Source of the DNA: Cladorrhinum sp. PSN259
Lineage: Eukaryota; Ascomycota; Sordariomycetes; Sordariales; Podosporaceae
NCBI GenBank assembly: GCA_033725935.1
Contig: MU867060.1
Coordinates: 1,501,337-1,565,336 of the forward strand
Length of the DNA stretch: 64,000 bases
Direction of reading: 5' to 3'
Position numbers and translations under genes: made by a program. Of this stretch, positions 52,102-63,455 are shown in pieces (positions within the stretch are counted from its first letter, which is position 1; each line of letters starts with the position of its first letter). Below the pieces are notes generated by a model. The model saw nothing but the letters and a program-made list of their open reading frames with translations, had not been told where the DNA came from and did no database searches.

Positions 52102-55100
52102 ATGTCGATTCCGCGGCCGCCCCGGCCATCGAACGGGCCACCAACCATGGCCCTGCCCGCACTACCTGTTTGCAAGACACGAAAAAGCACGGGTGGATTG
52201 GCAGCAGCATCGTTAAGGTCGCCAACAACTCCAGGAACACCTAAAGCAGGACTCAGAACGCAATCATCAAATCTCCATCATCCAGCGACGCCAGCACCCA
52301 CGGGTGCGCTCCCTCAACCAAGGTCGGTGTCTGGGTTCAGCTCAGCAGCGAAGACCTTGAGAAAAACAGTTAGCATTAGTGCTTTTCCGCACCCCCCGCG
52401 CGCCGATGGTCGAATATCGAGCCTCCCACCAAGCCCATTATCTGCGGGTGCCATAACATCGCGAAAGTCGATCAAGTCACCGACCACACCTACATATCAT
52501 AACTCACCAAGCACGCCAAGCCTTCTGAACGGGACTGGCGACGGCAAGTCTGTGTCACGGCTTGGCAACACGAGGAACTCGGATGGTTTAATTAGTGTCG
52601 CGTCTCCGCCTCAAAGTCGCAGCTCCTCGGCACAGGACTCTTACTCCACATCCGCCACGCAATATGAGGATGCAGAAGTGTCAAAATCTGACGCTTCAGC
52701 AGCCGGTAAACGCAACTCCAAAATGGAAGGGAAAGGAAACGTTGTTGTCAGTGTCAGGGTAAGGCCAGATCCTGCCGGCAATGATCAAGTGGAAGGGGAA
52801 TGGATGGTGGAGGGAAGGAAAGCCTTGATTTCGTATCATGGGAAAGAAGGAGGAGACTATTTCTATGGTTAGTGTCTCGTCTATCGCAACTGTGTTTCAC
52901 AGCCGACTTACTCTTCGTCTCTTTTAGATAACGTTTTTACGACACACGATGACAACGCGAAAGTCTACGACCATTGCGCGAAGCGCTTAGTACGAAGAGT
53001 TATGGAGGGTTACCATGGAACAGTTTTTGCGTACGGCATGACGGGCACAGGAAAGACATTCTCAATGCAGGGCACAGCATCATCACCCGGTGTAATCCCT
53101 CTCGCTATTACCGACATCTTCTCGTACATTCGCGAGACACCATCGAGGGAGTTTTTGCTCCGCGTCAGCTACCTCGAGATTTACAATGAAAGAATTCATG
53201 ACTTGCTGAGCATGTCAACGGCCACGGGGCCAAACGCAGGCCAGCAGGTGGAGGAGATCAAGCTCCGTGAGGATAGCAAAAGAGGAGTCTATGCGAGTCC
53301 TCTCAAGGAGGAGATCGTGCAGAGTCCTACGCAGCTTCTGCGAGTGATTGCACGCGGCGACCAGGCTCGTAGGACGGCAAGCACCCAATTCAACGCCAGG
53401 AGTTCTCGAAGTCACGCTGTGGTACAGATTGTGGTGGAGAGCAGAGAACGGGTTCCGGGGGGGATCGCGGGAGAAAGCAGACGGCAAGCTCTGCCACCTG
53501 GTGGCGTTCGTGTTTCCACTCTGAGTCTGATCGATTTGGCCGGTTCTGAAAAGGCAGCCGAGTCGAAAGAGCGGCGCCAGGAAGGCTCTCACATCAACAA
53601 GAGCTTGCTTACGTTGGGAACGGTCATTGCGAAGCTTTCGGAGAACAGGGATAAAGAAGGGAAGAATTCGGACAAGGACGCAAAACATCTGCCATACCGT
53701 GACAGCAAACTGACGAGATTATTGCAAGGAGCGCTGTCAGGTAACTCATTGGTCAGCATTCTCTGCACAATTGGTATTGGCGCCTCTCCTGCCACGGGGT
53801 CCACTACCCATACGAATGAAACTATCAACACACTGAAGTTTGCCTCTCGAGCCAAGAACAGCATCGTCAGTCATGCGAAGCGGGCCGAGGAGGCTTTGGG
53901 AGCCGGAGGGGACGGCGGCGCGCGAGTGTTACTGGAACGATACAGAATGGAGATTGCCGAGCTGCGGAAGGAGTTGGAAACACAGGCAAAAACCAACAAC
54001 AAGAAGGAGGTCGAGGAAGAACAGGCGCGTGACGCGGAAGAGGAACGAGCACGAGAAAAAGAGGCCGAACTCCGTCATGAAGAACAGATGCTCGAGATGC
54101 AACTGGCTCGAACGGCGCTAAAAGAAAGGATAGATCACCTAAACCGACTGATACTCAGCTCAAAGTCAATAGGGGTTAACGCGAGCGGATCTTTTAGCTC
54201 ACTCGGCATACACAACCGATACTCGCAGGGTTCCATCAGGTCTTCCATGACTGTCTCTAATGCAGGCAAAATTGGCCTCGAGAGGACATCCTCCATGACA
54301 TCCTCCGTTTCGACCGTTGGCCGAAAATCGAATAGCCATCGTTCGTCGGGCGGGCCAACTGATGGATCACTACCTCCGGTAGAGGACGACGATAGTATGG
54401 GTGAATATGGGGACGGAACAGCATCTCTTGCTGCACAGAATCGTGCTTTACAAGCAGATCTTGCCGACAAGAACCGCTACATCCAAACACTTGAAAAACG
54501 ACTTCTTCAAGCTCGACGGGCCAGTACATCACGAACTTCGGTCGGTCTATCGAGCAAGGGGATCATGGTGGGCGAGGATCACAGCGTCGCGGCGCTTCTT
54601 AAGGAGAAGGATACTGAAATTGCCGAGCTTCGGGCTCGTCTCGACGACAAGGATCGGATGCTCACGGCTTTGCGGGGCGCTGCGAGGTCTCGGGACCATG
54701 CCGAGCGCGAGCGAGTTGACTCGAGGTCGGAAGTTCGTGTGTCGCAGATCCTCGATAGTAACCCTGGCCCTGCACCAGTTGCATCTCCACCATCGACACC
54801 TTCTCTTGTACGGCAGGTCTCGCAGCTAAGGAAACAGACCAAGAGTGTTGATGAGATGAGCAAGATTCTGGACGAGATGATTCAGGACCGAGTAGAAACG
54901 GGAATGATCATTCGGGGCACTCGTGGCAGCTTCAGGGTTGCGCCTGAGCGGGATGGGCCTAAGGGACCCCCGCCGGCGACGTTACCCCAACAGCCGCCAA
55001 TTCAGCTCCAGTTGTTGGCAAAGCAGAGGGCGTCCTTGGCCGCGCAAGGGTCTTGGGGTATGGGTTCCGGTGCGAGCACAGTCGAACAACAACACCACCA

Positions 55101-55161
55101 GCAGCAGCAGCAGCAGCAGCAGTCACCAGCGACAACAAAGCCGGTAGCACTGGAAGTGTAG
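52102..55161 (+). CDS. Kinesin-7 family motor (Kip2/KipA-like)
   Basis: Exon 1 is 52102..52867, the intron is 52868..52927 (60 bp), and exon 2 is 52928..55161, giving 999 aa. The first 210 aa are Ser/Pro/Thr-rich, basic and probably disordered, a fit for microtubule binding in Kip2 proteins. The motor starts at about 213 (VVVSVRVRP) and carries the P-loop GMTGTGKT at about 292, switch I NARSSRSHAV at about 410 and switch II LIDLAGSEKAAESK at about 456. HINKSLLTLGTVIAKL and YRDSKLTRLLQGALSGNS follow. The motor is internal/N-terminal and is followed by a neck and coiled coils (about 590-665 and 735-760). The C-terminus has a histidine/glutamine tract of eight Q. KipA/Kip2 motors move to plus ends and support polarised hyphal growth. 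CENP-E assignment is less likely because of the length. Confidence 0.92.
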
Positions 55162-56941
55162 GAGATGTTTGTCGACCGGCTGTATACGGTGTTTTTGGTC
55201 TGGGCGGGTTCGAGGTCATTCGGTGGTCAACTTTGTGATGATATGAACAGGAGAGGCTATTATTAAGCTTTTTCAGGGCGTCTCGCATGGGCAGGCAACG
55301 GAGTTTTTTTGTTTTCTTTTTCCTCTATGGGCAAGCAAAAACAAGACGAGGTTATGTATGTTGGTTTGGTTTGGTTCGGTTCGGTTCGCTCTCTCTCTCG
55401 TTGGACTCTTTTTTGCGGCCGTTGTTTTTTTTGAAAGAACCTATCTTATACCCGACTTTTTATTTTATTCTTATTTTGTTCTTGATTAGTTTTTATCAAG
55501 CCAGCGGCCTGTTAGTGTTTATATTAGTTTCTTTTAAAGGATAGGGCAGGAGGGGGGACAACAACAACAAGAAGAAGAACGGACTTGTCTGTGTACTTGT
55601 AGATATTGACTTATAAAGGGAGAAAGGAAGGGAAGACGATGGAAAATAGTAGAAGAAGAAGAAGACGATGGAATTTTTTTTTAGGAATTTTGCATGAAGC
55701 GAATGAAAAAGAACCGAGTCATACATTATTATCATTATCATTATAAACTGCTGGTTTTGGTTTTCTTTTGGACGAGTGCGCTGCTGTATGCGTAAAGTAG
55801 AACAGAAGCACTTTTTTTTTGGAACAGAATTGTAAAACTGAGTACTTGAAATTGAACTTTGAGTTTTAGAACTATCCTAGGTATGGACTGGAGTTTACGG
55901 GCACACAAGAGAAAATAATGATGATTTTTTCGATACACGGATGGATGGGTGGGTGGGTAGGTGCGTTGTTTGTGTGTTGTGTAGCTGTGTACAGTACCAT
56001 GCCTGTGTGTGTGTGCATATAACTTCCTGGGCAGAAGGGTGTTGCATGAGATGGTGGGGTTTGGGGCTGAGATAACTACAAGGTGGAAGGTATCTGGAAG
56101 GTATCTGGAAGGTGGATGGATTAATTACAATGTATAATATCAAGAAAGTATTGTTATAAACCTAGACAGGTTTATGAGTGCGTCTTTTAGAGTCTGTTTT
56201 ATTTATGTGTAATCAGGGTTGGGTCTTTGTCAATCCCACGATTCGTCACAAAATAACCTTGGTGTGTATAGTGTTGGGTTAGAAGGAGAAGAAGGCGCCT
56301 CTCTCTCTCTCTCTGCCTGATAGATAGAACCTCGAAAAGGTTCTGGAAACATCGTGATATTGGAAGCCCCAACATGCATAACTGAAAAGGTAATAGGCAC
56401 TGATATTGATCTGACTTTTACTCTGTATATTTTTTTCTCGGCATCTTGAAAAGCCACACCCCAACCCCCACATCAGATTGAGGAGAGATGGATGGATGGA
56501 TGGATCGGAAAGCAGCTCACAGACGTTTGTCAAGTGCCGGATGGTAACACCTTGGCAAGATGTTGTTGCTGCAACTGCTTTTACCATACGTTTCATTCTC
56601 AAGGAAGATACGATATGTAGTAATGCAGCACTGCATCGACTAATACGGATAAAAGTTCAAGAAACACACCACAGCAAAAAAGATTAGACGCAAGGAACTT
56701 TCGGTGTGGCCCCGCCCAGATATTTTTCTGTTTTCGTTTCCGAGTACCTAAATAGACTAAATAAAGGCAACGAATCATGGTCGCAGAAGAGGGAAAAAAG
56801 GGGGAAAAAAGGGTTTTTTGCCATATGCACGCACTCTCGAGGCACCATCTCTCCAACTGCGTGCTGAGTAAAAGAGGGCTTTCACATCACCGACTTCTTC
56901 CCGGGGACGTGGAAGTGTGAGTGGCTTCTTTTGGTCCCTGA
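55162..56941. other. 3' region of the kinesin gene, no gene seen
   Basis: AT-rich with GGTTC and GGTGGGT short repeats and a GAAGGTATCT direct repeat (about 56091-56115). No gene is supported. Confidence 0.5.
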
Positions 56942-56992
56942 TTGGATGATTTCCCCGACTCTAGTGCGTTTCAGAACTGGCAGGGGGTGTTA

Positions 56993-57181
56993 ATGGAGAT
57001 CGCCCGGTTCGACCCCGCCTCTTTCTCCAACAACCAATGTTCCAAGGAAGAAAAGGCGAACATCGAAGAGGGGTTGAAGGGGGTGTGTGAAGGGGGCACG
57101 GAGGAATGGTCGGATTTGGAAGCTTTTACACAGAAATTCTTTTACACACGGCTGGTAATGAGATGGAATGATTCTCGATGA
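56993..57181 (+). CDS. Possible small protein or exon fragment, unrecognised
   Basis: A 62-codon frame from ATG 56993 (MEIARFDPASFSNNQ) to TGA at 57181. It continues upstream without ATG to a stop at about 56939 (reading DDFPDSSAFQNWQGV). Composition is protein-like (balanced Glu/Lys/Phe/Trp; EEWSDLEAFTQKFFYTRL) and stands out from the AT-rich surroundings. A CTCTAG just upstream could act as a splice acceptor, so it may be the last exon of a short gene. I do not recognise the family, and the call is weak. Confidence 0.28.
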   Translation: MEIARFDPASFSNNQCSKEEKANIEEGLKGVCEGGTEEWSDLEAFTQKFFYTRLVMRWNDSR

Positions 57182-58351
57182 AATCAAACCTGGTTTGGTA
57201 TTTGAGTTTTTTTTACCTGGATTTCTTGTTGGAAGACAAGCCGTTGAATGAGATCCGGGGAATGGAATGCATTGAGCCTTATATCAGGGTCCTGTAAGAT
57301 TGTGAGTGGTGGATGGGATGGGATCATGGGATTTGGAAAATGGATTTCCGGGATTCAGTTCTGAGGTCAAACGAAGCGAGGCACAGAATCCACTGCCTGT
57401 CTGAGTACAGTAGCAATGGATCGACGGTTGAGCAAACAAACCACGTAGATCTCTCCTTGGGTCCCCCCTTCTTTTCCATTTTCCCGTCATCAACCACAGA
57501 TCTCTCTACGTCAGTCTCTGTGGAGCGGATGACTGACACTGAGTGTATCTGTATCGGCCTGGCCTCTTCCGCGCTTCTCCTTCTTCGATCCAACGAACGA
57601 CCACCATCAGCCGCTTCTTCTCAGTCAGCCCGGGCCTGGCGTGGCTTGAAGCTGTGAAACCCACAGAACAGCAAAGTAACACGGGAGGTTCTTTGTTCGG
57701 TACCCCTCCAGAGGATATCCCATAATCCACACTTCATTTCGCGTCTGAGGGATATTCAACGACCCCTTCTATCTCCATTGTCGACTAGTCTAGCTCGCCG
57801 TTCAATATCAAGAAATAAGAGATTGCCCTGAGCGAACCGGGAACTGCCGTTCATCAAAACGTGGAAGCCATCCTATTCGCAGCTAGAAGGACCGTTGGAC
57901 CCCATTCATCCCCCCTCAGCCGGTGCGCCCGAAAAGAAGACCCGTGGGGGGGAGACTAGAGATTGCCGTTTGTGCAGATCTCTGCCTGCCTGCCGGACCA
58001 GGAAATCTGGCCGACCTGTCCCCCTCCTTCAGGGACTCTTAAGAGGTCAAGGCAGCCTCACACATGTGCCGTCGTCTAACTTTTGATCTGGAACCTTTCT
58101 TACGGCGTCACAAGTCTTGAATGCCCCGTTATTGAAGTCTGTTCCCCCGGCAAGGCAACATCTTGCCTCTGTCTTTTCCTTCAACTACGTCGACGTTTTG
58201 CTTTTTTCTTCCCTTCGCCATATGAACTCGCCACCTCCCGCCGAGCGCGGAGAAGAAGAGCTGAAGCCCTCTCTGGGAGCTGGGTCGTTTTCTAACCGGT
58301 ATATTTCTTTCGCCTTCATTCCCTTGGACGTCAACATCCCTTTTCATCAAC
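57182..58351. other. Intergenic and probable leader of the FUT8-like gene
   Basis: No gene is supported. The final 300 bp are pyrimidine-rich, consistent with a 5' leader. Confidence 0.5.
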
Positions 58352-60331
58352 ATGCCGCCAACTCTTGATATTAGCAGAACGGGCCACCCCAGAAATGGGA
58401 TCCTACCCCCTCGAATGAACCTTCGGCGAGCCAAGTCCTACAACCATGACAAAGGACCGCTTTCTTCGACCTCGTCTAGGTTCAACTTCAACCATCTGGT
58501 GTTCTCACCACCTCCGTCACCGGGCTTGCCTTCACTCTCACCACCAGTAAAGAGACCAAAGAAAACCGTCTTGGGTGTTCGGCCGATCCGACTTGTCCGT
58601 TACTCGATCCGACTTCTCAGCGTCGTAGTTGTTTTCTTCATAGCTCTTGAGGTTCTCACACAACTATTCGGCCCAGATGTGCCGGCCAAGGAGCCCCAAC
58701 GGACGAGGCCGTCTGTGCCGCCTCCATCACGAAAACCAACCCCTCCACAAACAGAGCCAAAAAAGTCGATTTATGAAGTCGAAATGGTAACCCAAAAGGG
58801 GGCTCCAGACTTCCCAACGCCCATCGTCTTGACTAACCACCGGGGCAAAGCAAAATGGACTGTATCGATACCACCCGGTACTGCCTTTCCTCTGAAGCCA
58901 GATCAGTATGCGGAAATGTGTAGGAAATGCCGGCAGGTAGCAGCCAGAGCTCAACAGCTGCGAGCCCAAGGCAGCGCGTTGCAGCAGTTCAGCCTCGTCT
59001 CAGATTCCCCCGAGTACGGCTTCATAGACGTCCTCGAAGCACAAAAGGCCGGATACCTCACCACTCAAGTCCCCGAATGGGTCGACACGAGGAAACCAGT
59101 CTGCAAGAAGAGCGTAACCTTCGTTTTGGAGTCCCAAGACGCAGGGCTGGGCAAGTCCCTGATGATGCTGTGGACCGCGTACGGACTCGCACAAAAGGAA
59201 GGCCGAGCATTCTTCATCGACGACACGAGATGGGCGTACGGCAAATACGCAGACATATTCCAGCCGCCCCCTATCCCGGAATGCGCTCCGCCTCCGACCA
59301 ACGAAATCGTGCCGTGTCCGCGACAGGCCAGACACCTGGTCGTCTCAGCAGCAACCGCCGAAGAGTTTTTTAGCGTTCTAAACACCGAATCCCCCTACAC
59401 ACTGTCGGAATCCCACGACGAAGTCTCCCGCCAGAAGCAGTTCAACCTCGCCAGGCAAGGACACGACGCGCTTTTCCAATTGAACAACGAAGACAGCCAG
59501 TACGTCGAGACTCGGATCCGACAGCTGGCCGCCAAGAGAATCGTTCCCAAAACCAAGGGACAAGGAATGGGCATCGCCGTCGGTTTACACGTCCGTCGGG
59601 GGGATAAACACCCGCTAGAGATCCAGTACAGCCGTTCGTATCTTCCGCTCAACATGTACAGCGACGTGGCGAGGGAAACGATCGAAAGCAAATTCAACCG
59701 GTCTGCGAGGGCAGACAAATCCGCCCACTTGAAGCAGCACAGCATCGTCATTTTGGCGTCTGACGACCCAATGGTTTACGAGAGCAACCAAGAACTCCGG
59801 GCCTCTGCCAACGCCAACGTCTATCCCGCTCAGGGGCGGATCAAGCTCGCGCACAAGCAGATGATTGAGAGGGACAAGAGTACAAAGAAGAAGAACTTGA
59901 AGAAATCTGAAAAGGAGGAGGAGGTCATTCAAGAAGCGGTAGCCAAAGCGGCGAAAGCGGTGGCGACGAAAAAGGACAGATCGACAATGCACAAATACGA
60001 GCAGGAGTCCTTTGGGTGGGAAGGCGGGTTCTTCGCTGCAATGTTTTGGAGCCTGGGCATGACGGCTCCTAATGCTGCTTTTAACACCTTGGGAAGAGGA
60101 GGAGATCATAAAGAAATAGAAGGGGAAGCGTTGAAGCTCAGGAGTCTTGTCGGGAGGGCGTACATGATGGACCTGGCGGTCCTGGCTGACGCGAGCGACG
60201 TGGTTGTCTGCACCGTCAGCGCGGCCGGGTGCAGGTTGCTGGCCGTCATGATGGGGTGGGAGAGCGCTGTTGAGAGGAGGAATTGGGTGAACATTGATGG
60301 GGGGTTCAAGTGGATGGGCGTTGAGTTTTGA
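58352..60331 (+). CDS. FUT8/NodZ-like fucosyltransferase-fold type II membrane protein
   Basis: Single-exon gene of 659 aa. A basic, Ser/Pro-rich cytosolic N-terminus (residues 1-83) precedes one transmembrane helix at about 86-106 (LLSVVVVFFIALEVLTQLFG). A proline-rich stem follows (PPPSRKPTPPQTEP). The lumenal part carries LHVRRGDKHPLEI at about 412-424, which matches motif I (HVRRTDK) of alpha-1,6-fucosyltransferases and NodZ, and SDVVVCTVSAAGCRLLAVMMG at about 612-632, which matches motif III (D...VCTFSSQVCRVAYEIM in FUT8). A Lys/Glu-rich insert at about 505-545 lies between them. The fold is thus likely a GT-B GDP-fucose-type transferase in the Golgi. The donor sugar and acceptor are unknown. 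Core fucosylation is not an established feature of ascomycetes, so a different sugar or acceptor is possible. Confidence 0.72.
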   Translation: MPPTLDISRTGHPRNGILPPRMNLRRAKSYNHDKGPLSSTSSRFNFNHLVFSPPPSPGLPSLSPPVKRPKKTVLGVRPIRLVRYSIRLLSVVVVFFIALEVLTQLFGPDVPAKEPQRTRPSVPPPSRKPTPPQTEPKKSIYEVEMVTQKGAPDFPTPIVLTNHRGKAKWTVSIPPGTAFPLKPDQYAEMCRKCRQVAARAQQLRAQGSALQQFSLVSDSPEYGFIDVLEAQKAGYLTTQVPEWVDTRKPVCKKSVTFVLESQDAGLGKSLMMLWTAYGLAQKEGRAFFIDDTRWAYGKYADIFQPPPIPECAPPPTNEIVPCPRQARHLVVSAATAEEFFSVLNTESPYTLSESHDEVSRQKQFNLARQGHDALFQLNNEDSQYVETRIRQLAAKRIVPKTKGQGMGIAVGLHVRRGDKHPLEIQYSRSYLPLNMYSDVARETIESKFNRSARADKSAHLKQHSIVILASDDPMVYESNQELRASANANVYPAQGRIKLAHKQMIERDKSTKKKNLKKSEKEEEVIQEAVAKAAKAVATKKDRSTMHKYEQESFGWEGGFFAAMFWSLGMTAPNAAFNTLGRGGDHKEIEGEALKLRSLVGRAYMMDLAVLADASDVVVCTVSAAGCRLLAVMMGWESAVERRNWVNIDGGFKWMGVEF

Positions 60332-61442
60332 TTTTTTTTTTTTTTTTCCCCTTCTTCTTCGCTCTTGTCCATTCGTTTTGAGGGGGTCCATTCGTTTTAA
60401 AATTGTTTGTCATGATACCACGTTTTTTTGGGCGCATACCTACCTACCTACATAGTAGCGCATTTTCTTCTTTCGTTTTTTTTTTTTAAAGGTACATAAC
60501 TTGTTTGGATATTTTCTTGTATTATGGGAGGAAGAAAGACATTTTTTGGTGAGCGTTCATCATTTATTTTTATTTTAGCATCATCATTTGCGTTAACATC
60601 GTAACAAACATACACTCTTTTTTTTGGGGGGGGATGGGCGACTAAAAAGGGGGTTTTTAAAGAAGGGGAGACAAAAATAAACAATATCACATGCTTACAT
60701 GTGCCAAGGAGAAAACGTAATCTCTAGTTTCTGCTAATTCCCTTTTTTTGTTGCCGAAGATATCCAAAACAGGGAACAACAAATGGGTGAAGTTGTTAGT
60801 TACTATGGGTGTATGGGGGGGGGGGGCAATGATTCTTACGCGGCGGCCCCTTGGTAATGATGTCCTTTCTGTCAAGTCAAACTGAACACAGCCCACTTTC
60901 ATTACGTTTTGATTTCTCCTTCCACCTCTTTGATCAACTCAATTGTCGATACTGTTTGATCTCGATTGGGAACATACAAGATCAAGTTATGTCGGTCAGA
61001 GAATGAGTAAAGGGTTAGGGTCGTCGATAGCTTCTATCTTGGATGGTGGAATTGACCAACCAGCTTACGCAGTGGGGCCAAGTACGCTTGCCAAAGGGTG
61101 GTACGGAGCGGTCCCCTTTTTTTTCCCAATTGGACCACTTGATGATTTGTTCATCATGCAAGGCACAGTGCTTCTAGTGCTTCTATCGGATGAGTTGTCA
61201 GTGGAAGGTGTGTGTCGCTGTACCTTTCGTATTCGCATACCCCCATCCATAACAAATTCTGAAAAAGAAGAAATCCAAAAGAACACCATTCCTGATAGTC
61301 GCTTCGACAGAAACGGTAATGGCCGTGGAATGATTGGCGCGATGCAATCGAACGTTTAGTTATTTTGCATCGTCTGATTATTATTATTTTTTGCATGTTG
61401 TTGGAAAGATGGTTGATCAGGTACCGGTACTTGAGGAATTAG
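60332..61442. other. Intergenic, no gene seen
   Basis: Contains T and G homopolymers (for example G12 around 60816-60827). A 138-codon frame at 60943..61359 does not open with ATG and lacks features. Confidence 0.5.
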
Positions 61443-61473
61443 CCAATCCGAATACGAATCCGAATTTGATTGG
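61443..61473. promoter_or_regulatory. CCAAT box, three CGAAT motifs and inverted CCAAT box upstream of CYP51
   Basis: Within 31 bp there are CCAATC (61443-61448), three CGAAT words (about 61449-61465) and GATTGG (61468-61473), that is, two CCAAT boxes facing each other around a triple CGAAT. The cluster ends about 260 bp upstream of the CYP51 start codon. The CCAAT-binding complex binds CCAAT, and in Aspergillus fumigatus also a CGAAT element of the cyp51A promoter. Control of this gene by that complex is inferred. Confidence 0.5.
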
Positions 61474-61733
61474 TCAGAGCATTCCTTGGTAAAGGCTCCT
61501 CTTCTCGCCTGTCAGTTACCTCCCTTTTTTTAAATGCGGAATAGCGCCTTGGGGCGGAAAGTTCACCGACCGCCGCGTGCACCCCCTTACCATAACTTTT
61601 TTTTCCTATTTACTTATTAAACCTCCCGACCGGTTGAAGCAGGAAGGAGCGTGTCGTGGAAGTTCACACTTGTTTTTCCTACTAACCCTTCAACTTTCTT
61701 TCAGTTTGCTTTTACTCAAACGAAACCAGAAAT

Positions 61734-63455
61734 ATGGGTTTCGTGCAAGAAGTCGCTGGCCCTCTGGGCGAGCGCTTCTCTCAGCTTGGATTGGGGTCTC
61801 AGATCGGTGTCGCCATCACCACCTTCATCGCCATCTCCGTCGTCGTCCATGTAGCTAAGCAGCTTCTCTTCGTCAACCCCAACGAGCCTCCCATGGTCTT
61901 CTCCTGGTTCCCCGTTATCGGCAGCACTATCACCTACGGCATGGACCCCCCGCGTTTCTTCAAGGAGAACCAGAAGAAGGTATGACGAGCGAGAGAAGCA
62001 CCCAATTTGCCAGCCAATTGACGCGAAATAATGTCGTTGCTAACCGACGTTCAAACACAGCTTGGCGACTGCTTTACCTTCATCCTGCTTGGCAAGAAGA
62101 CCACCGTCTACGTCGGACCCAATGGCAACGACTTTATCCTGAACGGCAAGATCAAGGACGTTTGCGCCGAGGAGATTTACACCGTTCTCACCACCCCCGT
62201 CTTCGGCAAGGATGTCGTTTACGACTGCCCCAACTCGAAGCTCATGGAGCAAAAGAAGGTTGGTTGTACGCCGTCTCGAAAAACAAATAACTATTGCTGA
62301 CTTGGCGCGAAAACACAGTTCATGAAGATTGCCCTTACCACCGAGGCCTTCCGCTCTTACGTTCCCATCATCTCGGATGAGGTCGAGAGCTACTTCAAAC
62401 GCTCCTCCGACTTCAAGGGCCAGTCTGGCATTGTCAACATCTGCCCCAAGATGGCACAGATCACCATCTTCACCGCCTCGCACTCTCTTCAGGGCAAGGA
62501 GATTCGCGGCAAGTTTGACGAGACTCTGGCCGACCTCTACCACGATTTGGACATGGGCTTCTCCCCCGTCAACTTCATGCTTCACTGGGCCCCTCTCCCC
62601 TGGAACAACCGCCGCGATCATGCTCAGAGGACCGTCGCCCAGATCTACATGGATACCATCAAGTCGCGTCGCGAGAGAAACGAGCAGGATGCTCAGGATA
62701 TGATGCACCACCTGATGAACTCGACCTACAAGAACGGAACTAAGGTCCCTGACCACGAGATCGCCCACATGATGATTGCCCTCTTGATGGCTGGCCAGCA
62801 CTCTTCCTCCTCCACCAGCGCTTGGGTCATGCTCCGCCTTGCTTCCAGACCCGACATCATGGAGGAGCTCTACCAGGAACAAGTCAACGCTCTCGGCGCC
62901 GATCTCCCCCCTCTCAAGTACGAGGACCTCGCCAAGCTCCCCCTCAACCAGGCCATCATCAAGGAGACCCTCCGCCTTCACGCCCCTATTCACTCCATCA
63001 TGCGCGCCGTCAAGACCCCCATGCCCGTTCCCGGTACCAAGTATGTCATTCCTACCGACCACGTTCTCCTCGCCGCCCCTGGTGTCTCAGCCGCCGACGA
63101 GCAGTATTTCCCCGACCCTGATCTCTGGGAGCCTCACAGATGGGAGACGGATCACCCTCTCACCCCCAGCATCGTCCGCAACGTTCAAGAGGAGGACGAG
63201 GAGAAGATCGATTACGGCTATGGTCTCGTCAGCAAGGGCACTGCCTCTCCTTACCTTCCCTTTGGTGCTGGCAGACATCGTTGCATTGGTGAGCACTTTG
63301 CCAACGTTCAGCTCCAGACCATTACTGCCATGATCGTCAGGCAGTTCAAGTTCCGCAACGTTGATGGCAGTGACAAGGTCATTGGCACCGATTATGCTTC
63401 GTTGTTCTCGAGACCACTGGAGCCCGCAAACATTTACTGGGAAAAGAGGAATTAA
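61734..63455 (+). CDS. ERG11: Sterol 14-alpha-demethylase, cytochrome P450 CYP51 (CYP51B-like)
   Basis: Exons are 61734..61979, 62061..62258 and 62319..63455 (introns 81 and 60 bp), giving 526 aa, the family length. An N-terminal membrane anchor (about 25-45, GVAITTFIAISVVVHVAKQLL) is followed by the NPNEPPMVFSWFPVIGSTITYG stretch. The haem signature FGAGRHRCIGEHFA has its cysteine at about 470. The ExxR motif is KETLRLH at about 363, and the I-helix reads AGQHSSSSTSAW. The B' helix region KDVVYDCPNSKLMEQKKFMK is intact. The enzyme removes the 14-alpha methyl group of lanosterol/eburicol in the ER for ergosterol synthesis and is the azole target. The splice KK|LGDCFTF has Leu where most orthologues have Tyr or His; the frame and acceptor allow no other choice. 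It resembles the CYP51B paralogue of Sordariomycetes more than CYP51A. Confidence 0.96.

Noticed and set aside
56995..57030. CCCGGTTCGACCCCG resembling a tRNA T-arm
   Set aside because: The five-base stem does not pair, and no A box, anticodon arm or acceptor stem can be built upstream.
62040..63062. 340-codon minus-strand frame
   Set aside because: Antisense shadow of CYP51 exons 2 and 3; codon bias belongs to the plus strand.
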